Assembly (NCBI GenBank): GCA_964343605.1
Contig: CAYFKJ010000001.1
Coordinates: 558,001-622,000, forward strand
Direction: 5' to 3'
DNA from: CAYFKJ01 sp964343605
GTDB taxonomy: Bacteria; Pseudomonadota; Alphaproteobacteria; UBA2966
Length of the DNA stretch: 64,000 nt
Part shown: one piece after another, positions 25,892 to 33,976 of the stretch
Numbering within the stretch: position 1 is the first letter of the stretch
Layout: each line of letters opens with the position of its first letter
Translations under genes and position numbers: made by a program
The notes under the pieces: model-generated
The model's input: only the letters and a program-made list of their open reading frames with translations
What the model was told of the DNA's origin: nothing
The model's database searches: none

Positions 25892-26350
25892 GTGACAACC
25901 GCAAACGCGCTTACTGTCGTCCAGAACGCCGTCTTACCGGCGCAACTCGTCCGGCCGGAAGCCGCTGTTCCGGCCGCCGAGGCGTTCGCCCAGCAGATGG
26001 CGAACCAGAACCAGGCGCGCCGCACCATTGTCGAAGCGGATCCCATCGAACCGCGCTTCCGGCGGTCGGAAAAGAATGTCACGTTCCTCCGGGACCGGCG
26101 CCGGGCCGCCGATCCTCGCGAGGATCAGGACCGCCGCACCGCCGAGCGCCGCGAAACCAAACACGACAGGCGCAGCTTCCAGGCGACCAACAGCGGGTTC
26201 ATGACCCAAATGATCGCCCAGGAGATCGTCCCCGACGACGGGCCGAGCAGGAGCCGTGTCATCCAATCCGGCGTGGCCGCTTATGAAGCCACGATCGAGC
26301 GCGCCGAGGTTTTCATCGATCCCTTCCGCGCCTACGCCGTCGACGCCTAA
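25892..26350 (+). CDS. Unrecognised basic, disordered-looking protein (152 aa)
   Basis: No known family is recognised. Reading starts at GTG 25892, the only start codon in this frame after the stop at 25811; the codons before it (spelling DDDFNGI) also look coding-like, so a non-standard start is possible. The product has an Ala/Val/Gln-rich first third and a highly charged middle (RRSEKNVTFLRDRRRAADPR, then EDQDRRTAERRETKHDRRSF, about residues 58-96), likely disordered or nucleic-acid binding. The C-terminal part (MTQMIAQEIVPDD..., AAYEATIERAEVFIDPFRAYAV) is more structured. There is no signal peptide or membrane segment. It stands alone between phaR and a periplasmic binding protein gene. 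Confidence 0.6.
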   Translation: MTTANALTVVQNAVLPAQLVRPEAAVPAAEAFAQQMANQNQARRTIVEADPIEPRFRRSEKNVTFLRDRRRAADPREDQDRRTAERRETKHDRRSFQATNSGFMTQMIAQEIVPDDGPSRSRVIQSGVAAYEATIERAEVFIDPFRAYAVDA

Positions 26351-26462
26351 TTTCTTCCGGTTGATTTCCGGTCACGCCGCCTCGCGCGTCATGCTATGAT
26401 GGCACGCGGTGGGACTGGATCTTGGGGGACGACGCCACACGCGAACGCACCTCGAGAGCGCC

Positions 26463-27311
26463 ATGCCGAAGTCAGACGACAATTCCGCACCACCAATTGT
26501 GTTCCGCCTATCCGTCTGGACTTTCCTCGGATTTCTTGGCCTCGGCGCGCATTCCCAGCTCGCCGCGGCGGAGGAACTGGTATTCGGCTTCCACGGCACG
26601 CAATGCCCGATCGTTTGCGACCCGGAGATCGACGGACAAAACGGTTATATTCTTGATATCCTGAGGGAAATCGGCCATGCGTCGGGCGTGAAGATTTCAC
26701 TTAAGACCCTGCCGAAAACCAGACTAGTGCGGGAACTGCAAGCGGGACGCGTCGATTTCCTGCTGCTGCCGCCCAGTGCCATCGAGAAGAATGACCTCCT
26801 CGGCACTTCGCTGCCTGTCGTGAACTACGCCATCGGTATCTTGCGGCGGCGAGACTTTTCGTTTGAATTCAAAGGTGTCGAAAGCCTGAAGGAGGTGGTC
26901 TGGGGGGTGGTCAGCGGCGAACGCTGGCGGCCCGCCTATCAGCGCCATATAGAGGCCAACCGCAACAAGAGCGTCGTCGAAGTGTTCGGCGCCCGACCGT
27001 TCGAACGGCTGATCAAGATGGCGACCCGGAACCGCGTCGACGTCGTCATCGGGCTTTACGACATGCTGGAACGGAAACGCCTGGCTTCGGCTTCGCCCGA
27101 TAAACTCACCGTCGAGCGCACCATGGTCTTCGGCGAACACGTGCCGATCTTCCTCGCCTTCAGTCCCGCCGACCATCGGGCGCAATCCCGGGCAAATGTC
27201 TTCTCCGCCGGCATCCGCCGCCTGGAGCGAAGCGGTCGTCTCGAAAAGATTCTTGCTTCCTACGGCGTCGGCGAGTGGGCCCAGGTCCGCATTTCCTCGT
27301 TCAAGGATTAA
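26463..27311 (+). CDS. Periplasmic substrate-binding protein, family 3-like
   Basis: The product has 282 residues from ATG 26463. A signal peptide near residues 15-37 (FRLSVWTFLGFLGLGAHSQLAAAEE) leads to periplasmic export. The fold is that of bacterial solute-binding family 3: FGFHGTQCPIVCDPEIDGQNGYILDIL with the ligand-binding first strand, LPKTRLVRELQAGRVDFLL, and GLYDMLERKRLASASP. Two cysteines at about 47 and 51 may form a disulfide. No permease or ATPase genes are adjacent, so it is an orphan receptor. It could feed a distant transporter or a signalling protein. Confidence 0.75.
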   Translation: MPKSDDNSAPPIVFRLSVWTFLGFLGLGAHSQLAAAEELVFGFHGTQCPIVCDPEIDGQNGYILDILREIGHASGVKISLKTLPKTRLVRELQAGRVDFLLLPPSAIEKNDLLGTSLPVVNYAIGILRRRDFSFEFKGVESLKEVVWGVVSGERWRPAYQRHIEANRNKSVVEVFGARPFERLIKMATRNRVDVVIGLYDMLERKRLASASPDKLTVERTMVFGEHVPIFLAFSPADHRAQSRANVFSAGIRRLERSGRLEKILASYGVGEWAQVRISSFKD

Positions 27312-27343
27312 TCGGTGTCAGGCACTTAATTGTTGTTAACGCC

Positions 27344-28933
27344 CTAGTAGCCGAGGGCGGTGCCGTCCTTGCGCGGGTCGGAACCGCCGGCGAGGGTGCC
27401 GTTGTCCCAGTCGATCCAGATGGCCTGGCCGCCGCCGTGAGGCGCGGCGACGCGTGTGGTGGCATGCCCCAATGCCCGCAGGCCCGCTTCGGTCTCCGCG
27501 GAGACGCCGGTTTCCAGCTGAAACGCTTCATCGAAATGGAACGACCGCGGCATATCGAGCGCGGCCTGCGGGTCCATGCCGAAATCGACCACGTTGGTCA
27601 CCACCTGCGACTGGCCGACGGGCTGGTACTGGCCGCCCATGACGCCGTAGGGCATGACGCAGCGCCCGTCGCGGCTGAGCATGCCGGGCGTGATGGTATG
27701 GAGCGGCCGCTTGCCCGGCGCGATGCAGTTGGGGTGGCCGGGCTCGATACGGAACCCCGCCCCCCGGTTCTGCAGGTGCAAGCCGGTCCTTGGGCTGACG
27801 ATGCCCGAGCCGAACCCGTAGAAGACCGAATTGATAAAGGAGAGCGCGTTGCGGTCCTTGTCCACCACCGTGAGATAGATCGTGTCGGGATGTGCGGGCG
27901 GCCGGAGATAGTCGATCTCCAAGGCCTTGTCGCGGTTGATTTGGCCTCTGAGCTCGGCCGCGAACGCCTTCGACAGGAGCATCTCCAGCGGCACGTCCGT
28001 CTGGCGTGGATCGCCGACGTAGGTCTCCCGCGCATTGAAGGCGAGACGCGTCGCCTCCCCCAGCAGGTGAAGGCGTTCCGCCCCGAGGGGGTCGAGCCCG
28101 GCGAGATCGAAGCCCTCCAGGATGTTGAGCATGATCAGCGTCGTGATGCCGGGATTGTTGGGGGGTACGGTGGATACCTCGTATTCGCGGTAGCTGGTGC
28201 GGATGGGCGCGAGGACTTCGCTCTCGTGGGCGGCGAAATCGTCCACCGAATGCAGGCCGCCCAGCGAATTGAGGTGCGACACGATATCTTCCGCGACCCA
28301 GCCCGTATAGAATCCGTCGCGGCCTTCGGCAACGATGGTGCGCAGCGTTTCGGCGAGCTTCGGGTTGCGGCGGATCTCGCCGACCTCGGGCGGCCTGCCG
28401 CCCGGCAGGTAGAGATCCGCTGCATTGGCATCATGGCTGATGGTCGCGATGGAAGCGCGCCAATCGTTGGCTACACGCGGCGATACGGCAAAGCCATTGT
28501 CCGCAAAGTCGATGGCGGGGGCCAGGGTCTTGTCGAAGCCCATGGTGCCGTGATCGGCCAAGAGCCGCGACCAGGCATCAACGGCGCCCGGCACACTCAC
28601 GGCATGGGGCGAGTGGAGCGGGATGCGGTCCATGCCCTCGTCGAGGTACCACTGAATCTCCGCCCGGGCGGGTGCGGGGCCGGACCCGTTGATGGCGACA
28701 GCCTTTGCCATGTCGCCGCCGGGGGCGTAGACCGCGAAGCAGTCGCCGCCAATACCCGTCGATTGCGGCTCCACGACGCAGAGCACGGCGCTGGCGGCGA
28801 TGGCCGCGTCGACGGCGTTGCCGCCGGCCCGCAGGATGTCGACGGCGGCCAGCGTCGCCATGGGGTGGGAGGTTGCGGCCATGCCGTTGAGACCGTGGAC
28901 GGTCGAGCGCCCGGGTTGTTGAAAGTCACGCAT
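27344..28933 (-). CDS. Gamma-glutamyltransferase-family Ntn hydrolase
   Basis: The product has 529 residues from ATG 28933 (MRDFQQPGRS); a frame extending to 29005 is rejected. The large-subunit motif GGNAVDAAIAASAVLCVVEPQSTGIGGDCFAV (positions about 35-66) and YEVSTVPPNNPGITTL are typical. The self-processing nucleophile Thr is in PDTIYLTVVDKDRNALSFINS. Small-subunit motifs FGSGIVSPRTGL, ITPGMLSR and MPYGVMGGQYQP follow. The protein is cleaved into two chains. There is no clear signal peptide, so a cytoplasmic role, or a related acylase activity, is possible. The substrate is not determined by sequence. Confidence 0.9.
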   Translation of the reverse strand: MRDFQQPGRSTVHGLNGMAATSHPMATLAAVDILRAGGNAVDAAIAASAVLCVVEPQSTGIGGDCFAVYAPGGDMAKAVAINGSGPAPARAEIQWYLDEGMDRIPLHSPHAVSVPGAVDAWSRLLADHGTMGFDKTLAPAIDFADNGFAVSPRVANDWRASIATISHDANAADLYLPGGRPPEVGEIRRNPKLAETLRTIVAEGRDGFYTGWVAEDIVSHLNSLGGLHSVDDFAAHESEVLAPIRTSYREYEVSTVPPNNPGITTLIMLNILEGFDLAGLDPLGAERLHLLGEATRLAFNARETYVGDPRQTDVPLEMLLSKAFAAELRGQINRDKALEIDYLRPPAHPDTIYLTVVDKDRNALSFINSVFYGFGSGIVSPRTGLHLQNRGAGFRIEPGHPNCIAPGKRPLHTITPGMLSRDGRCVMPYGVMGGQYQPVGQSQVVTNVVDFGMDPQAALDMPRSFHFDEAFQLETGVSAETEAGLRALGHATTRVAAPHGGGQAIWIDWDNGTLAGGSDPRKDGTALGY

Positions 28934-29017
28934 GCGGTAGTGGTTCCTTCCGGCTGTAATCAGTATGTAGCGGGATCGCAGTATGCACATTGCTGCAGCA
29001 CCCATCTATCTCTCAAG

Positions 29018-29134
29018 CGTCATCCCGGAAAGCGCAACGCGCTTGTCCGGGATCCATGCCTGAGCGTGCGCATTTTAGGAGGGCGGCCCAATTCAAACAT
29101 CACGGTATGGATTCCCGCTTTCGCGGGAATGACG
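29018..29134. repeat. Composite palindromic repeat pair, REPIN-like (copy 2)
   Basis: Unit B (29018-29060) reads CGTCATCCCGGA...TCCGGGATCCATGCC with outer stem ATCCCGGA/TCCGGGAT and inner stem AAGCGC/GCGCTT around a 3-base loop. Unit A (29104-29134) reads GGTATGGATTCCCGC...GCGGGAATGACG. The units face each other as in copy 1 but in swapped order, about 43 bases apart, between the gamma-glutamyltransferase start and the cyclase stop. It may also serve as an mRNA-end structure for the cyclase gene. Confidence 0.8.
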
Positions 29135-29151
29135 ATTGCTGGATAAAGATT

Positions 29152-30165
29152 TTACACCGTTGCCACGGGCGATACCGGCGAGCCGACGGCACGCGGAAGA
29201 CGCAAGGGCGGTGCGGTCAACATGAAGCGGTTGCGGCCGGCGCCCTGCAGCCATTCGGCCAGGTCCTTGAAATACCAGAGCTCGCCCAGCGGCAGGCCGA
29301 GCTTGAACAGGCAGTGCTCATGCAGCGGCAGGGCGGAGCACGGCGTCTCGCTGCCCTTGCCGAGGTAGTTCTCGACCGCGTAGTTGTCGGCGCAGATGGC
29401 GGCGACGCCGCTCTCGCTGATCCATTGCAGCAGGCGCCCGTCGCTGCCGTCCAGCGCCGCGCAGGAGATGTCCAGCACGGACTTGTCGGGCTGGTGGTCC
29501 ATTTCGATGATGAGTTCGGCGAAGCCCGTGCGCAGGCAGAGCATATCGCCCTCCTCCACGACGATGCCGTCGGCCTCCATCACGCCCATCAGATCGTCGT
29601 AGTTGACGGCCTTGCGTTCGCGGCCGAAGTGTCGGGAAAGATCGACCATCACGCCGCGCCCCTGGATCGGCGCGGCGGCAAAATTGTCGATTGCCAGCGC
29701 GTGGGCGCCGGTATCGCCGGCGTGGTCGATGCCCAGGATATGCTCGCCCGCGCGGAAGCCGTTGTAGAACACGCGCTCCGCCTCGCCGTCGCCGTCGGCA
29801 TCGAAGTGGCTGCCGACGTGCGCCAGGGCGTCCCACTGGGTGGAATACTGCAGGCAGAGCAGCACCTGATCGTCGCAGATTACGTCGGTCGCGTTGTCGA
29901 TGAAGCGGTTCATGGGGTAATTCATCCACTCCTCGCCGTCCAATTCGGTGGGGCTGAGACGCGGCGGATGGCGGCGCGCATTGAGCACGTTGCCGCCCGG
30001 ATAATCCAGCGGCAAGCTGAGGCAGAACGCCCGGCCCTCCCGCACCTCGGCGGCGGCGGCCTGGACGCGCTCCGGCGTCAAGAGATTGATCCGGCCCAAC
30101 TGGTCGTCCTCGCCGAAGTCTCCCCAATTGGAGCCTTCGGGTCTGTTTACCCAACGCTTCGCCAT
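29152..30165 (-). CDS. Cyclase-family protein (kynurenine-formamidase-like fold)
   Basis: The product has 337 residues from ATG 30165, with a GGAGAG box upstream; ATG 30171 is also possible. The cyclase fold (PF04199) shows LLTPERVQAAAAEVREGR, QWDALAHVGSHF (residues near 115-126 with the metal-binding H/D motif), GRGVMVDLSRHFG, and VVEEGDMLCLRTGFAELI. Members hydrolyse aryl formamides or cyclic amides/lactones using a metal site. The neighbour on one side is gamma-glutamyltransferase-like and on the other a rhodanese gene. The substrate cannot be inferred. Confidence 0.85.
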   Translation of the reverse strand: MAKRWVNRPEGSNWGDFGEDDQLGRINLLTPERVQAAAAEVREGRAFCLSLPLDYPGGNVLNARRHPPRLSPTELDGEEWMNYPMNRFIDNATDVICDDQVLLCLQYSTQWDALAHVGSHFDADGDGEAERVFYNGFRAGEHILGIDHAGDTGAHALAIDNFAAAPIQGRGVMVDLSRHFGRERKAVNYDDLMGVMEADGIVVEEGDMLCLRTGFAELIIEMDHQPDKSVLDISCAALDGSDGRLLQWISESGVAAICADNYAVENYLGKGSETPCSALPLHEHCLFKLGLPLGELWYFKDLAEWLQGAGRNRFMLTAPPLRLPRAVGSPVSPVATV

Positions 30166-30295
30166 GATCACACTCTCCTGCTCGGGCGGCCGACTATCCA
30201 GAATACAAAAGTGAGGCTAGCACGAGCGGCGTGCAACGCCTATGCGCCGTAGGCTCATTCAGCCTATTATGCTGGCGTCACGATCAGGTAAATTC

Positions 30296-30679
30296 ATGAA
30301 CGAGCGCGAAGAGCCCAAATCCGAAAAGATCGACCCGGATCTCACCGAAGCCGAAGTGGCTGAAATCCAGGCCTGGCTGGCCGACGGGGGCGCCGTTCTG
30401 ATCGACGTGCGGGAGCCGCAGGAGTACGAGTACGAACACGTTCCCGGCGCGCTGCTGCATCCCTTGTCGTTTCTCGACGTGGACGTCTTCCCGCCGATTT
30501 CGGGCCCGCGCCTGGTATTCATGTGTGCCGTCGGCAAGCGCTCCGCGGCAGCCATAAAGCAGCTTCAGAAAGCGGGTTTTACCGATCTCGTCAACATGGC
30601 CGGCGGCCTCGACGCCTGGCGCGAAGCCGGCTTCGACCTGGAAGGCGCGCGCTTCGAAGCCCACGACTACATGATCTGA
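30296..30679 (+). CDS. Rhodanese-domain sulfurtransferase
   Basis: The product has 127 residues from ATG 30296 after an AGG box. A single rhodanese domain fills it: AVLIDVREPQEYEYEHVPGA (about 33-52), an active-site loop MCAVGKRSAAAI carrying the persulfide Cys near residue 80, and MAGGLDAWREAGFD (about 100-113). A 25-residue acidic N-terminus precedes it. It transfers sulfane sulfur to a nucleophilic acceptor. It is 28 bases upstream of the acyl-CoA ligase gene on the same strand, so co-transcription is likely. Confidence 0.88.
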   Translation: MNEREEPKSEKIDPDLTEAEVAEIQAWLADGGAVLIDVREPQEYEYEHVPGALLHPLSFLDVDVFPPISGPRLVFMCAVGKRSAAAIKQLQKAGFTDLVNMAGGLDAWREAGFDLEGARFEAHDYMI

Positions 30680-30707
30680 TCGTTCACCGCCGCGTTTGTT
30701 CATACCC

Positions 30708-32327
30708 ATGACCTGGCCCCGCCCCATTCCGCTCGAAATCCGGGAAGAAAGTCACTTCGGCGACCGCCGCATGAAATGTTTCGCCGACCGCCCCGCCAGC
30801 CTGGACGAGATGCTCGCGAACGCCGTCGCCCTTGGACGGGAGCGCGAAGCGGTGGTCGAGGGCGACGTGCGCCTGACTTACGGCGAGCTCGACGACTTGG
30901 TGAACCGGATCGCCGGCAACCTGACGGCTCTCGGTGTACGAGCGGGCGACCGCGTCGCCATCCTGATGGCCAACCGGGCCGAGTACGTCGGCCTCGTCAT
31001 GGCGGCGGCACGCCTCGGCGCCATCTCCGTGCCCATCAACATCCGGGAGCAGACGCCGGAACTGGAGTACGTCCTCAATCACTGTGGCGCCAAAGTGCTC
31101 GTTTTCGAGGCCGATATCGCGGATCGGCTGCCGCTGCGCGATCGACTCTCCCACCTGGAGCACGCCTTCGTCATCGGCGACGATGCGCCGGACGCCCGGC
31201 CCTTCGACCAACTCGCCAAGCCGTCAGCCGCGCCGCCGGTGGCCCATGTCCACGAGGACGATACCGCCGTCATTCTTTATACCTCCGGCACCACGGGGCG
31301 CCCCAAGGGCGCCATGCTGACGCATCTCAACATCATCCATACGGTGCTGCACTACAAGGTCTGCATGGAGCTGGGCCCCGACGACAGCACGCTGCTGGTC
31401 GTTCCCGCCAGCCATGTCACCGGGCTCTGCGCCCTGATCCACACCATGATCGGCATCGGCGGTCGTACCGTCATGATGCGGGAATTCGACGCCGCCGCCA
31501 TGGTCGACCTGATGGCGGCGGAAGGCATTACCCACTCCATGATGGTGCCGGCCATGTACAACCTGTGCCTCCTGCGGGCCGATCTCAGCCGATATGATCT
31601 GTCCGCCTGGCGCATCGGCAGCTTCGGCGGCGCGCCCATGCCGGAGGACACCATCGCCCGCCTGGCGGAACTGTTGCCGGAACTCAAATTGATGAACGCT
31701 TACGGTGCAACCGAAACCACCTCCCCGACGACCTGCCTGCCCATCGGCGATATCGCCGACCGGCCCGACAGCGTCGGCCAGGTCGTCCCTTGCGGGGAGC
31801 TGCGCGTCGTGGACGATACCGGAGCCGACGTCGCACCGGGAGAGAGCGGCGAATTGTGGATCGCCGGCCCCATGGTCGTGCCGGGGTATTGGGACAACCC
31901 GGAGGCCACGGCCAGGGAATTCACCGACGGCTACTGGAAATCCGGGGATATCGGCAGCTTCGATGCCCAAGGCTACGTCCGGGTCTTCGACCGCAAGAAG
32001 GACATGATCATCCGCGGCGGCTACAACATCTATAGTGCCGAGATCGAAAACGTATTGTCGCACCACGACGACGTCATCGAATGCGCCGTGATCGGCCGGC
32101 CCGATCCGGTGCTGGGTGAAAAGCTCCATGTTTTTGTCGTCACGGAGAGCCAAAATCTCGACGATAAGGCTGTTGCGGCATACTGCGCGACTCGCCTCTC
32201 AGACTACAAAGTACCGGATTTCGTCACCTTGTCGGACAACCCCCTGCCCCGGAATGCCAACGGGAAGATCATCAAGCGCGAACTCCGAGAGCGCAGCCTC
32301 GGCGATGCCGTCGATGGCGGGCCGTGA
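30708..32327 (+). CDS. Class I adenylate-forming acyl-CoA ligase
   Basis: The product has 539 residues. ATG 30708 is preferred over an earlier TTG at 30696, and no strong Shine-Dalgarno sequence is visible. The AMP-binding signature AVILYTSGTTGRPKGAML (about 186-203) is intact. It is followed by NAYGATETTSPTTC, GYWKSGDIGSFDAQGYV, the hinge DRKKDMIIRGGYNIYSAEIE and the C-terminal lysine motif PRNANGKIIKREL. The enzyme activates a carboxylic acid to the acyl-AMP and then the CoA thioester. Chain length cannot be read from sequence. It lies in a plus-strand run with PhyH, SDR and FAH genes. Confidence 0.92.
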   Translation: MTWPRPIPLEIREESHFGDRRMKCFADRPASLDEMLANAVALGREREAVVEGDVRLTYGELDDLVNRIAGNLTALGVRAGDRVAILMANRAEYVGLVMAAARLGAISVPINIREQTPELEYVLNHCGAKVLVFEADIADRLPLRDRLSHLEHAFVIGDDAPDARPFDQLAKPSAAPPVAHVHEDDTAVILYTSGTTGRPKGAMLTHLNIIHTVLHYKVCMELGPDDSTLLVVPASHVTGLCALIHTMIGIGGRTVMMREFDAAAMVDLMAAEGITHSMMVPAMYNLCLLRADLSRYDLSAWRIGSFGGAPMPEDTIARLAELLPELKLMNAYGATETTSPTTCLPIGDIADRPDSVGQVVPCGELRVVDDTGADVAPGESGELWIAGPMVVPGYWDNPEATAREFTDGYWKSGDIGSFDAQGYVRVFDRKKDMIIRGGYNIYSAEIENVLSHHDDVIECAVIGRPDPVLGEKLHVFVVTESQNLDDKAVAAYCATRLSDYKVPDFVTLSDNPLPRNANGKIIKRELRERSLGDAVDGGP

Positions 32328-32349
32328 CGAAGTCCATTAAGCTCGGGGG

Positions 32350-33189
32350 ATGCAGGAATTGATCATGACGCCGGAGCGGCAAGCGGCCTTCGAACGGGAC
32401 GGTTATGTCCTGGTGCCGGGCCTGTTCGACGAGGCCGAAGTGGTGCTGCTGCGCACGGCCATGGAACGCGACCCGAATATCGCGGACAACCTTTACGCCC
32501 GGCGCGACAACGACGGCGGCGCCACCCGCATGATGACCTGGAACCATCCGGGCGACAGCGTCTACGGCCTGGCGGCGCGGTCAGATCGCATCGTCGGCGC
32601 CATGGAAAAACTGCTGGGCGGCGAAGTCTACCACTATCACTCCAAGCTGACGGCCAAGAACGCCCACGAGGGCGGCGCCTGGGAGTGGCATCAGGATTAC
32701 GGTTACTGGTACCACAACGGCTGCCTCGAACCGCTTATGGCAAGCGTCATGATTGCGCTGGACCGGGCCACGCCGGAGAACGGCTGCCTACAGGTGCTCA
32801 AGGGATCGCACGCCTTTGGCCGCATTGACCACGACCTCACGCCGGGCGCGCAGGTTGGCGCCGATCTCGACCGGGTTGAGGCGATCAAGGAACGGCTGGA
32901 ACTCGTCCACTGCGAAATGGCGCCCGGGGACGGGCTGTTCTTCCACTGCAACACGCTGCACCGCTCGGACGCCAATCGCTCCGACCGGCGCCGCTGGACC
33001 CTGATCTGCTGTTACAACGCCGCCCGCAACGATCCGGTGATCGAACACCACCATCCCGGCTACACGCCGCTCGAACGCGTGCCCGACGGCGCCCTCTTGG
33101 ACGGCGGGCTTACCTTCGCCAACGGCAAAGTAGAGGGTTTCTTTTCGGCGCCGGCGAACCCGAAGAGCCTGGAAGAAGGCTCGGGATAG
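32350..33189 (+). CDS. Phytanoyl-CoA dioxygenase (PhyH) family Fe(II)/2-oxoglutarate oxygenase
   Basis: The product has 279 residues; a second ATG at 32365 (MTPERQ) may be the real start. The fold begins FERDGYVLVPGLFDEAEVVLL. The iron facial triad is visible: HQD in WEWHQDYGYWYHNGC (about 116-118) and a His in FHCNTLHRSDANRSDRRR (about 200), with the Arg that holds 2-oxoglutarate after it. It hydroxylates an unactivated carbon of a small molecule or acyl-CoA. The gene is 22 bases downstream of the acyl-CoA ligase, suggesting the substrate could be its CoA ester. Confidence 0.9.
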   Translation: MQELIMTPERQAAFERDGYVLVPGLFDEAEVVLLRTAMERDPNIADNLYARRDNDGGATRMMTWNHPGDSVYGLAARSDRIVGAMEKLLGGEVYHYHSKLTAKNAHEGGAWEWHQDYGYWYHNGCLEPLMASVMIALDRATPENGCLQVLKGSHAFGRIDHDLTPGAQVGADLDRVEAIKERLELVHCEMAPGDGLFFHCNTLHRSDANRSDRRRWTLICCYNAARNDPVIEHHHPGYTPLERVPDGALLDGGLTFANGKVEGFFSAPANPKSLEEGSG

Positions 33190-33236
33190 TCCCATATAGT
33201 TAGGACGTTTCGACTGGGAAATATTTGGGGATCAAC

Positions 33237-33941
33237 ATGAGCAAACCGGTCTGCATCGTCGTCGGCGTCGGTCCCGGCTTGGGCGGCGCGCTGGTCCGTC
33301 GATTTGCCCGGGGCGGTTATGCCGTCGCGGCCCTATCCCGCGGTCAGACGGGCCTCGACGCTGTCACGGAGGGCATTGCGGATTGCCGGAGCTACGCCTG
33401 CGACACCACGAACGGCGCACAAGTGGCAGAGGTGCTCGGGCGCATTCGCGATGAAATGGGCGAGCCCACTGCCTTGATGTACAACGCCGGCTCGGGCACG
33501 CGGGGGTCGATCACAGACGTAACGCCCGAAGACTTCATGGCAACGCTGGAGATCAACGCGCTCGGGCTATTCCATTGGGCCAAGGCGCTTGCTCCCATTA
33601 TGGCCGGTGCGGAAGGCGGCGGCGTCATCGGCGTTACGGGCGCCACGGCGTCGCTGCGCGGCAAACCGTTCACCACGGCCTTCGCCGCCGGCAAAGCGGC
33701 CCAGCGCAGCCTAGCGCAGTCCCTGGCCCGTGAATTCGGGCCCCAGGGCGTTCATGTCTTCTACGCCATCATCGACGGCGCCATCGATCTGCCCCGCTCG
33801 CGGGAGCGGATGCCGGACAAGCCCGAGGAATTTTTTCTCAATGCCGACGAAATCGCCGAGACCTATTGGTCGATCGCCAACCAGGGCCGGTCGGCCTGGG
33901 CCTTCGAAGTCGACTTGCGGCCCCACATCGAGAACTGGTAA
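33237..33941 (+). CDS. Short-chain dehydrogenase-fold protein without the catalytic Ser/Tyr
   Basis: The product has 234 residues from ATG 33237. The Rossmann start is VVGVGPGLGGALVRRFARGG and the NAG motif is present as YNAGSG. At the active site, where SDRs have Ser then Tyr-X3-Lys, this protein has GVIGVTGATASLRG and TAFAAGKAAQRSLAQ. The usual Tyr is Phe and the Ser position is Gly or Ala; only the Lys remains. Nucleotide binding is likely but normal SDR chemistry is not. The C-terminus (AWAFEVDLRPHIENW) is specific to a subfamily that I have seen only as unnamed SDRs. It follows PhyH and precedes the degenerate HtrA-like gene. Confidence 0.88.
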   Translation: MSKPVCIVVGVGPGLGGALVRRFARGGYAVAALSRGQTGLDAVTEGIADCRSYACDTTNGAQVAEVLGRIRDEMGEPTALMYNAGSGTRGSITDVTPEDFMATLEINALGLFHWAKALAPIMAGAEGGGVIGVTGATASLRGKPFTTAFAAGKAAQRSLAQSLAREFGPQGVHVFYAIIDGAIDLPRSRERMPDKPEEFFLNADEIAETYWSIANQGRSAWAFEVDLRPHIENW

Positions 33942-33976
33942 GCCTCTGTTTGGAACGATAACAAGCTTGGTATCGC

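Noticed and set aside
25804..26266. Minus-strand frames opposite the 152-residue gene.
   Set aside because: Their products look like reverse-complement artefacts; the plus frame has codon bias typical of the region.
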